Shown piece after piece: positions 1 to 8,221 of a DNA stretch of 64,000 nt. Position 1 is the stretch's first letter. Each line of letters begins with the position of its first letter. The stretch spans positions 1 through 64,000 of the forward strand of contig JAEEMK010000046.1 of assembly GCA_016283175.1 (NCBI GenBank). The letters run 5' to 3'. The translations under genes and the position numbers were made by a program. The notes beneath the pieces were generated by a model, which was given only the letters and a program-made list of their open reading frames with translations, did not search any database and was not told the DNA's origin. The DNA is from Bacteroidales bacterium (GTDB lineage: Bacteria > Bacteroidota > Bacteroidia > Bacteroidales > P3).

Positions 1-1
1 C

Positions 2-598
2 GCCTTGCAGATCTGCGGCAACCTCGCCGTCCTCTGTGCCCCCTTCCTGCCCTTCACCGCCGACAAGATGCACCGTATGCTCAACCTCCCGGCAAAGGGA
101 TGGCAGGATGCCGGCCGCGCCGACATAATTATGGAAGGCACAACCCTCGAAAAGCCCGAACTGCTCTTCGAACAAATCGACGATGCCACCATACAGGCAC
201 AAGTCGACAAACTGCTTGAAACCAAACGCCAGAACGAACTCAACGCCTGGCAGCCAGCTTCCGTCAAGTCCCAAGTGGCTTTCGACGACTTCGGAAAGGT
301 AGACATCCGCGTAGGCACCGTGCTTGAGTGCAGCAAAGTGCCCAAGGCCGACAAACTGTTGCAGTTCAAGATTGACGACGGTATGGGTGGACGCACCATC
401 GTCAGCGGCATCGCCAAATACTATCCCGAGCCGGAAAAACTGGTGGGAATGCAGGTATGCTTCATCGCCAACTTCGAGCCCCGCAAGCTCAAGGGCGTTG
501 TCAGCGAAGGTATGATTCTCAGCGCCGAGGACCGCGACGGCCGTCTGGTGCTAATCACCCCCAGCCAAATAGTAACAACAGGCGTCAACATCGGTTGA
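2..598 (+). CDS. metG: Methionyl-tRNA synthetase, C-terminal part with tRNA-binding (Trbp111-like) domain; 5' truncated by window edge
   Basis: ORF open at the window start; translation contains VAFDDFGKVDIRVGTVLECSKVPKADKLLQFKIDDG...RTIVSGIAKYYPEPEKLVG...FEPRKLKGVVSEGMILSAED, typical of the MetRS C-terminal tRNA-binding domain. Confidence 0.93.
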   Translation, partial: ALQICGNLAVLCAPFLPFTADKMHRMLNLPAKGWQDAGRADIIMEGTTLEKPELLFEQIDDATIQAQVDKLLETKRQNELNAWQPASVKSQVAFDDFGKVDIRVGTVLECSKVPKADKLLQFKIDDGMGGRTIVSGIAKYYPEPEKLVGMQVCFIANFEPRKLKGVVSEGMILSAEDRDGRLVLITPSQIVTTGVNIG

Positions 599-610
599 CG
601 CCTGTTTCTT
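577..610. terminator. Rho-independent-type hairpin overlapping the metG stop codon
   Basis: AACAGGCGTCAAC-ATCG-GTTGACGCCTGTT followed by TCTTT; 13-bp perfect stem. Confidence 0.75.
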
Positions 611-688
611 TAAAGGCCCTTTCTATTTCCTTGTCGCAGGCCAGGTCGCCCGCGTACCAGACTTGCTGGTTTTACGTTTTCCGCTTTC

Positions 689-3600
689 TTACTCTCCATT
701 CACAATCACTTTGGTATCGCCACCGATTTCGCCTCGGTTGCCACCGCCGTATATGTTGCCATACACTCTCACTCTGTCTCTAATCCATACGTGTGTGTTG
801 GCACTTACCGGTGCTTCATTGCCGCCACCGAAGACGTTGCCCATTACAGTGGAGTTGGATATAACATTGACATCGGTGCTGCCGGTGATACCTGCAGCGT
901 TGCCGCCACCAAACACATTGCCAAGAACCGATGCTTTCTTGTTGGCATCGCTGACGCCTATAGTAACCTTCGGTGTACCGGTAACGACAGCAGTCGAGCC
1001 GAAGCCGCCGCCATAGACGTTCTGCCGCACCGTGCCGTTGATGATGTTCACCTCAGGATAACCTGCAGAGTGGCTATAGGCAGCCTCGTTGCCTCCGCCA
1101 TAGACATTGCCTACCCAGAATGGTGGGGTACAGGTGCTGTTGGTGCTGTCGATATTGACGATGATGGTGCCGGTGATGTCGCCATCCTCGTTGCAGCCAC
1201 CATACACCTCATTGGCCGAGCCGCCATTGAAGGTCACCGTGACGTTGCCCGTAATGGTACCGCCCTGGTTGTTGCCGCCGAACACTTTGTTGAAGGTGCC
1301 GCCGTTGACGACAAGGTTGATGTTGCCCACATAGTCGGCTTTCTTGGCGCCGCCGAAGAGCATACCCACCTTGGCAGAGCAGTCAAGGTTGACGTGGATG
1401 TCGTTTTGTCCGATGTATGTACTTGGACGGCTGCTGATCAGCGGGGCCTCGTTACCGCCGCCGTAGAGCTCGGCTATATCCATTGGACACGAACTGAAGG
1501 GGTTGCCGCAGGGATCGTTGCCAGTTTCGCTGTCATCAATAACGTCGACATTCACGCCGCCGGTGATGGTGCCGTACTGGTTGCTGCCGCCGAAGGCTGC
1601 GCCAATAGTGCCGCCGTGGATGGTCAGGTGTGTTCCACTGCTAGTGATGTCGGCGCCTGGGTTGTAGTGGGCAGCAGAAGGATTGTTGTGGTTGGGCGGA
1701 TTGGCGGCGCTGAATCCGTTGCCGCCGGCAAAGGCGTTGCCGATGATGCCGCCCCAAATGGTAACGTTGGTACCAGCAACGTCGGCAGCGTTGCCGCCAC
1801 CGTAGACATATTCAATGCTGTTGCCGCAGCCGTGGATGTTCACCACAGGTGTGCCGGTGTAGGCCGACTTGTTGCCGCCGCCGTATACAGCGTGGAGGGC
1901 ATAGCCCGACAGGGGCTGGTCGGTGTTGTAGATGTCTACCGTCACAGTGCTGGCAGGGGTGCCGTTCACATTGTTGCATCCAAACACGCTACCCGTGCCG
2001 GCCTCACCGTCGGGGTCGCTGGCCGAGCAGAGCACGCTGCCGCCCATCACCTTGACAGCCACTTTGCCATTGACCGCTGCCGCCACATTGCTATGGCCGG
2101 CACCGAGACTTGCCGCGTCACCCAGAGCTCCACCATAGAGGCCGCCATAGATTGTTCCTTTATAGAGGCTCACGGAAGTTGTATTATTGGCGTTGGTGTT
2201 CACCGTACCCAGTGCCGAGCCGCCATACACGTCGCCATATATCGTTGCGCCACTGGCAGCACCGCAGGTGCCGAGATTCAAATCAACGTTGCCGTTGACG
2301 GACGTGCCATTACCCAAACCTCCTCCGTGTACATTAGCATTGACAGATGATGTTCCTACCTGGCCTCCATCGATGTGCATAGTTACGTTGCCGCTGATTG
2401 TGCCCGAGTTGTTGGAACCACCATATACACCGCCTTCAACCAATCCTCCTCTCATAGTGATATTGACCTCGGGAATTTGGAGTGCATTACTGTAAGCACC
2501 TCCATAGACACTGCCCTCAATAGTACCACCGAGAATATAGATATTAGACTGTTTGTGTGTATAACCAATGTTTCCACCGCCATAAACGTTACCAGTGGCT
2601 TCACCATCCTTTTTCAGAATTTGTGCATTGTCGGCAATAACTATTTGTGAGGTATCCATACTGGCAGCCTGATTTGTGTTGCCACGACCGGCGCCAAATA
2701 TCTGACCGCCATATGTACTATTCTTTCTGAGAGCATCAGGACCTCCTACTATGGCATTGCCGCCCACATAAATGTAGGAAGTACCTCTTGTACGTGAGTC
2801 ACCATTGGTGGTATTAGTGCCATTGGCACCTCCGGCAATCCAACTACGTACCTTGCCACCGGTGACAACGATACGCTTGCTGCCCCACGCACTTGTATTG
2901 GCAGCACCACCGAATACACATCCGTTGATTACAGCATTATTCCTGATTCTTAAGCTAAATGCAATTTTCCAAGCATCGGTTTGTCCGGTAGTGGCGTCTG
3001 GATGATCATTATCTCCAGCCGCGCCTGTACCACGTCCGCCGTTAATGTTACCTAATTGGCCTCCTTCAATAGTTACATATCGGGCTCCCGGATAATGAGT
3101 ATTGGTTGTAGCATTAAAATTATGGCCACAATACATAGAATTGGTGTAAGTAAAGTTTGTTTCGTCACTTGTCCAAAAGCCCTTTTGGTACTCACCGCTT
3201 TTTACTACACAGTCAAATACCTTTTTATCCTTATTCACTGCTGAGGAAAAAGCACCAGCTCTGTCAAAGAAAAATGTATTATTAGCTGAAACCGACAGAT
3301 TGGTATTTGTGTTAGTTGCCCTATCGTAGTCACAGCCCAAGATGGCCTTTACCATTACAGTTCCACTTACTGTATAGGAGGCGTTTGTTCCGGCATCGCG
3401 AATAAACGCCAACTGATTGATAGTACCGGTTTCAATGCGCATAGTATAGTCCAAATCTGTAGCACCTCCACTGATGCCCTGAAGGAGATTTACTGTTCCT
3501 GTGCAACCACGACCGATAATCACGTCATTATTTGCAGCGGTAATGGAATATGAACTCATATCATAAAAGGCCACATTCTCGAATTTCGTATTCGCTTGTA

Positions 3601-6286
3601 ACGTCATATTTGTACCACCGGCTCCTCTAACGTATGTTGCGTCGTTGTTCTGTCCTCTTACTCCATTGGGTAAGTACCTTGATACTGTTACTTGCCTATC
3701 TATGTTCGTAATGCGCTTTCCGGTAGTTCCTCCAAAATTGTAATAAACATTTTGGTTGCTACTATACGAATTCAGAATAATGAAGTTTCGCTCATAGCCC
3801 ACATTACTATGGTCGCCGATAGCATTTTCATCATCACTAGCTTTCACCACATACGCTATGGCCCAAACTGCTTCAAGTTGAACCTCCATACCGTATTCGG
3901 TGTTAGGTGCAAAATAGATTTCGTCCTCGGCATTGATAACGGCACCCGTGGCAAGGGCTGTGCCACCACTGGCGGCACTATAAACGGCACCGCCTGAAAC
4001 GCTCTTTAGGCGCCAGCATTGGAAGCCGCGCCAACCGGTCCAATCGGCGGTGTTAGTTGTTTCGGTTCCACCATACGTCGGACGAACCTGGAAGGGGTTG
4101 GGTATCGGGGTGTAAGGGCAGCGCGAGGCGGCACTGCTCTGGTTGCCGGAACTGAAGGTCCAAGTATCGTCGGTATTAGCGCCGCGCTCCAGGGTCTTAT
4201 AATATACAAAGGTGTTCTCGTTCTCGCCACCCACGTTGACCTTGGCGCCGCCCACATAGTTGGCGTTTCCTGGCTGCACGAAGTCGGTGCTCGAGGCGGT
4301 ATAGTCGGCATTGCCAGTCATCACTATGCCGTTGCCATAGTAGGTAATCTTCACATCAGCGGGGTTGAGGCTGTGCAGCTGCTCAGGTGTAGAAGCGTCG
4401 CTATAGTAGCTCCAGCTGTGGTCCTCACGGTCGTCGAGAATCACCATTGTTCCGCTGATGCCGCTGGTGATGTAGGTTTCTGAAACGACTTCCGATTCGG
4501 CATAGCCGTCTTTGTAGGCAATGGCCTTCACGGTGGCTAGGTTGGCTACATTGAAAGAGCCATTAAAGACGGTGCCGGTGGAAGAGGTCGGGTCGGTGCC
4601 GTCAGTAGTGTAACGTATGGAGGCCCCTGCGGTGGCACAGGTGATGGTGACAGCACCTGCCGAGGAGATGCTGATTACCGGCTTTTCTGTCGCCAAAGTA
4701 TTATAGGTCTGCTGGGCAACGGGGGTGCTTTCCGCGTTGCGGACGGCAATGGCCTTTACGGTCACGGGGAGGGACAGCTCCTCCAGGCTGAACGGGCCTG
4801 TGTAGGCTGTGCCGTTGCTGGCCGACGGGGTAGAGCCATCGGTGGTGTAATAAATGGTGGCACCAAGGCTGACGGTGGACAGGCTGATGTTGTTGCCCGA
4901 GCGCGTGATGGTGGGCGCCACAAATGGTGCATAGAGATTCACCTGCACGGAGCGTGTCTGGGGTGTGGCACCCGTGTACGACGCCTCGACGGTGAGCGTG
5001 AGGCCCTTGTCGGCATCGGCACCGGGGGTGTGGGTCACCGTGGTGCTAGCTCCGCTTGTGGTCGAGAGCGACGCGTTGCCGCTGCCTGCACCCGATATGC
5101 TCCAGGCATAGGTGGGGGTGGCTGTGGTGGAGTTTGATGAGCTGAAGTCCTCGGTGTTGGTATAGAGCGAGCCATTGTAGTAGCGGTAGATGTCGCCGCC
5201 GTTCGTCAAAGTGGTGTGAGCCGGAGTGGTATAGGTGGTGCTGTTTACGGTGGCGGAAGCCGTGAACGCCTGGCTTTCGCTGACATACAACGCCGCCGAG
5301 CTGGGGGATACGCTAAGGGAGTTGATGGTTACCACCGTATTTGTAGCCTGAACCGCAGCGGCACGTGTCAGGGTGAAGGTTTGAGTCCCTGTGTACCCAC
5401 CCTTTGAAACGGTAAGGGTGACCACGACATTTCCTGTAGGATTACCCGTGATGGTCACCAGGCCGTCGTTGCTGACTGAGGCGTAGGCACCGCCAGTGGT
5501 GACCGCCCAGGTTTTTGTGGCATCGCTCCAGTCGGTGATGCCTGTAGGTTGCGTCGTGGTAGCGTCGGTGGTGGTAGTCCAGTAGTAAATCTGGGTGTTG
5601 TTGTTATAGTTCCTTACGGTAGCATAGTAATAGGAATTGGCTGGTATGTAGGAGCCTGTGACGTTACCCGTAAGCTGTATGCCGCCATTCGACAGTCCTG
5701 ATGCAGCAGTGATGCTTATCGTTGGGTTTGATACCGTGTTGCTGTTGATGGTGATGGCGTATGGTGTAAAACGAGTGTTGCCATCGCTACAAACTAATGT
5801 GGAGCCATTGTAATGTACATAACCAGATCTATTATTGTTGTAATTCAATACATTGTCTCGGAGTCTCCAGGTAGTTGTAGAATTACCCAATGTTACGCTG
5901 GTCCCGTTTGTTCCGCCACGTAGAAATCGTGTTGTAGCGGTATAGGAATATATATTTCTTGTCGTACCTCCTAGCGCACCGCTGGCCACCCAGATGGCGT
6001 CTTTGGTAAAATCCGTTGTTACACCTGGGTTGTTTCCATTTCTGTAAATGTAGCCGGCGGTGGCGTTGTAGAACACATAATAGGTCTGTGCCTTGCCCGG
6101 CAATGCTGCACACATCATCAACGCCAGCAGCATAATGCTGCGCATCAAGCGGATGCCGATGGATTTTGTGCGAAGAGTGGCCACTGAGGCCTGGTTTTTC
6201 TTAAAAACTAGTACTGTATTTGTCATTATCAATATGTTTTCGTTTCTATTAGATGAGTCCTGATATTGATGCCTCATAGCATTCAT
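689..6286 (-). CDS. Large secreted/surface repeat protein (1865 aa ORF): signal peptide, two chitobiase/HEX C-terminal-like (YYTTDGSTP) domains, about two dozen C-terminal GNVYGGGNEA-type repeats; true start probably internal (about 6226 or 6145)
   Basis: ORF track; hydrophobic segment MRSIMLLALMMCAALPGKAQ; ATIYYTTDGSTPSASNGTAYTGPF and ASIRYTTDGTDPTSSTGTVFNGSF motifs; repeated VYGGGN/VFGGGN glycine motifs to the C-terminus. Confidence 0.85.
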   Translation of the reverse strand: MNAMRHQYQDSSNRNENILIMTNTVLVFKKNQASVATLRTKSIGIRLMRSIMLLALMMCAALPGKAQTYYVFYNATAGYIYRNGNNPGVTTDFTKDAIWVASGALGGTTRNIYSYTATTRFLRGGTNGTSVTLGNSTTTWRLRDNVLNYNNNRSGYVHYNGSTLVCSDGNTRFTPYAITINSNTVSNPTISITAASGLSNGGIQLTGNVTGSYIPANSYYYATVRNYNNNTQIYYWTTTTDATTTQPTGITDWSDATKTWAVTTGGAYASVSNDGLVTITGNPTGNVVVTLTVSKGGYTGTQTFTLTRAAAVQATNTVVTINSLSVSPSSAALYVSESQAFTASATVNSTTYTTPAHTTLTNGGDIYRYYNGSLYTNTEDFSSSNSTTATPTYAWSISGAGSGNASLSTTSGASTTVTHTPGADADKGLTLTVEASYTGATPQTRSVQVNLYAPFVAPTITRSGNNISLSTVSLGATIYYTTDGSTPSASNGTAYTGPFSLEELSLPVTVKAIAVRNAESTPVAQQTYNTLATEKPVISISSAGAVTITCATAGASIRYTTDGTDPTSSTGTVFNGSFNVANLATVKAIAYKDGYAESEVVSETYITSGISGTMVILDDREDHSWSYYSDASTPEQLHSLNPADVKITYYGNGIVMTGNADYTASSTDFVQPGNANYVGGAKVNVGGENENTFVYYKTLERGANTDDTWTFSSGNQSSAASRCPYTPIPNPFQVRPTYGGTETTNTADWTGWRGFQCWRLKSVSGGAVYSAASGGTALATGAVINAEDEIYFAPNTEYGMEVQLEAVWAIAYVVKASDDENAIGDHSNVGYERNFIILNSYSSNQNVYYNFGGTTGKRITNIDRQVTVSRYLPNGVRGQNNDATYVRGAGGTNMTLQANTKFENVAFYDMSSYSITAANNDVIIGRGCTGTVNLLQGISGGATDLDYTMRIETGTINQLAFIRDAGTNASYTVSGTVMVKAILGCDYDRATNTNTNLSVSANNTFFFDRAGAFSSAVNKDKKVFDCVVKSGEYQKGFWTSDETNFTYTNSMYCGHNFNATTNTHYPGARYVTIEGGQLGNINGGRGTGAAGDNDHPDATTGQTDAWKIAFSLRIRNNAVINGCVFGGAANTSAWGSKRIVVTGGKVRSWIAGGANGTNTTNGDSRTRGTSYIYVGGNAIVGGPDALRKNSTYGGQIFGAGRGNTNQAASMDTSQIVIADNAQILKKDGEATGNVYGGGNIGYTHKQSNIYILGGTIEGSVYGGAYSNALQIPEVNITMRGGLVEGGVYGGSNNSGTISGNVTMHIDGGQVGTSSVNANVHGGGLGNGTSVNGNVDLNLGTCGAASGATIYGDVYGGSALGTVNTNANNTTSVSLYKGTIYGGLYGGALGDAASLGAGHSNVAAAVNGKVAVKVMGGSVLCSASDPDGEAGTGSVFGCNNVNGTPASTVTVDIYNTDQPLSGYALHAVYGGGNKSAYTGTPVVNIHGCGNSIEYVYGGGNAADVAGTNVTIWGGIIGNAFAGGNGFSAANPPNHNNPSAAHYNPGADITSSGTHLTIHGGTIGAAFGGSNQYGTITGGVNVDVIDDSETGNDPCGNPFSSCPMDIAELYGGGNEAPLISSRPSTYIGQNDIHVNLDCSAKVGMLFGGAKKADYVGNINLVVNGGTFNKVFGGNNQGGTITGNVTVTFNGGSANEVYGGCNEDGDITGTIIVNIDSTNSTCTPPFWVGNVYGGGNEAAYSHSAGYPEVNIINGTVRQNVYGGGFGSTAVVTGTPKVTIGVSDANKKASVLGNVFGGGNAAGITGSTDVNVISNSTVMGNVFGGGNEAPVSANTHVWIRDRVRVYGNIYGGGNRGEIGGDTKVIVNGE

Positions 6287-6935
6287 CTCTTCCAGTTCTG
6301 TGTATTAATTTGTTAAAGAATTTAAGAACACTTTAATATAGAACAGCAATAATCAGGCATCATTTTAAAACGTCAAAATTACATAAAAACCAAAAATTGA
6401 AAAAAAATTTATATATAAAAAGTTTTAAATCGAATACACTCTATTGAATTTCAACAATCTACAAAAGCGCTATTATCACTCTTCCAGCTGTACGATTGCT
6501 GTTTCCTGCAGGATTTGCCCTGACATTAAGGCTAAAAAAAAAAGAAAATCGTCCATAATAAACAGGAAACTCTCGCAAAAACAAGGAGATAAAATGTGCC
6601 GCGTCATCCCCTCCCCTCTTGCTTATGTCCGAAAATCATACGCAACCAACGCCACCCAGTGCTGCAAAGGATAAAAAACCACTCTGATTTTTACCAAATA
6701 CCAATCAAATTTTACTATGTTAAAATTTAACAAAAGTTTGGTAGGAATTTGGTAAAACTTTGATAGGAATTTGGTCCAGCTTAAAGACTGCGTATCAACA
6801 AATTGCGATTTATTAAAATTCTGTTAAATTTAACCTAAATCAACGCTATTTGTTAAAAAAAATTGAAATAAAAAGCCGCTTTCAAGAACCCTTTTTATGT
6901 GTTTCATTCGTGTTCGGATAATCGTGGTGCCGGGA

Positions 6936-6966
6936 CAAAAAAAGGTGCCCGCAAAGGCACCTTAAT
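6936..6966 (-). terminator. Hairpin terminator downstream of ompH-like gene
   Basis: AAGGTGCC-CGCAAA-GGCACCTT flanked by A-run (T-run on the minus strand). Confidence 0.7.
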
Positions 6967-7008
6967 GTTTTATGTTTGCTATCGAATCGCGATAGCAGGG
7001 GCTGGCCG

Positions 7009-7521
7009 TTATTTCAAGCCGAGTTTTTTCTTAACAAGGGCGAAGATGTCGTCGCTGTCCTGCTGATAGAGCAAAGTACCGGCAGCAGTGTCGAAAACAT
7101 AGGTGTAGCCATTCTCCTTGGCAACATCGGCGATGGCCTGCTTGGCGCGGTCGATGATGGGCTGGAGCAGTTCGGTCTCTTTCTCCTGCAGTTTCTGCTT
7201 GGCGTTCTGCTGATAGGTCTGGATGCGCTGGTCAAGGTCGCGGATTTCCTGCTCCTTGGTGCTGCGAATCAGATCTGTCATCTGAGCTCTGCGTTCCTGA
7301 TAGTCGTTGTATTTGTTCTGGAGCTCTTCCTGCATAGCTTTGAGTTCGCCTTCAACGATGTTCATTTCAGCCTGAAGTTGTGCCAGTGCAGAGTCCTTGC
7401 CAGGCATAATCTGCATAAGGTCTGACGAGTTGATGTGACCAAGTTTGACGGTCTTCTGTGCAAAAGCCGCTGTTCCGAAAGCGAACATTGCGGCAATCAA
7501 TAGAACTAAACTTTTTTTCAT
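7009..7521 (-). CDS. OmpH/Skp family periplasmic chaperone
   Basis: Signal peptide plus coiled-coil; VKLGHINSSDLMQIMPGKDSA...TELLQPIIDRAKQAIADVAKENGYTYVFDTAAG. Confidence 0.9.
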   Translation of the reverse strand: MKKSLVLLIAAMFAFGTAAFAQKTVKLGHINSSDLMQIMPGKDSALAQLQAEMNIVEGELKAMQEELQNKYNDYQERRAQMTDLIRSTKEQEIRDLDQRIQTYQQNAKQKLQEKETELLQPIIDRAKQAIADVAKENGYTYVFDTAAGTLLYQQDSDDIFALVKKKLGLK

Positions 7522-7571
7522 TATAAATTACTGATTTTAAAAATTTACTTATTAAAGGATTAATCAAATTG

Positions 7572-8168
7572 TCACGGTTTGCGCATCTCGGGGTTGCCGA
7601 CATCTCTCTTTTTGGCTCCTGTGTTGTCGCTCTGGGCATCGCGGTCGTCGGTTTTGGCACCGGCCTTGAAGCCAAGCATATCGAGCACCAGGTCGCTAAC
7701 GTCGTATTTAGCACTGACATAGAGCAGTGTGGCCGACCCAGATTTGTCGAGGATGAAGGCATAGTTTTTCTCGTTGGCGATGCGCTCTATGGCGTTGTAC
7801 ACGCGGTCCTGGATGGGTTTCATCAGCTCGGCGCGCTTCTTGTCGAGTTCGCCGCCAGGACCGAAATATTTCGTCTGCAGTTCCTTGGCTTCGCGCTCTT
7901 TGGCAGCTATCTCCTCCTCGCGCTTGTGCTTGAGGTTGTCGGGCAGAAGGTAGGCTTCCTGATGGTAGGCCTTGTAGAGCTTGTCGATGTCCTGGAACTT
8001 TGCCTCAATCTCCTTCTGCCAGTTCTCGGCCTGCTTGTTGAGCTGGCTCTGCGCACGCGTGTAGTCAGGGATGTTCGAGAGGATATACTCCGTATTGACA
8101 CAGGCGTACTTCTGAGCCGAGAGAGTGAACGGAATCACTATGACCAATAGCAGGAGGAGTTTTTTCAT
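7572..8168 (-). CDS. OmpH/Skp family periplasmic chaperone (second paralogue)
   Basis: YACVNTEYILSNIPDYTRAQSQLNKQAENWQKEIEAKF...MKPIQDRVYNAIERIANEKNYAFILDKSG. Confidence 0.9.
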   Translation of the reverse strand: MKKLLLLLVIVIPFTLSAQKYACVNTEYILSNIPDYTRAQSQLNKQAENWQKEIEAKFQDIDKLYKAYHQEAYLLPDNLKHKREEEIAAKEREAKELQTKYFGPGGELDKKRAELMKPIQDRVYNAIERIANEKNYAFILDKSGSATLLYVSAKYDVSDLVLDMLGFKAGAKTDDRDAQSDNTGAKKRDVGNPEMRKP

Positions 8169-8221
8169 TGGAGAGTCGCTGTTTTGTTTCGTTGTCTCGT
8201 TATTATGTTATTCCGAATTGA

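Noticed and set aside
791-2350. 519-aa plus-strand ORF
   Set aside because: In-register antisense shadow of the VYGGGN repeat gene; low-complexity Val/Ala/Asp-rich translation with no domain features.
4006-4483. Overlapping short ORFs on both strands within the 1865-aa gene
   Set aside because: Alternative-frame by-products of the long ORF with no start context or domain support.
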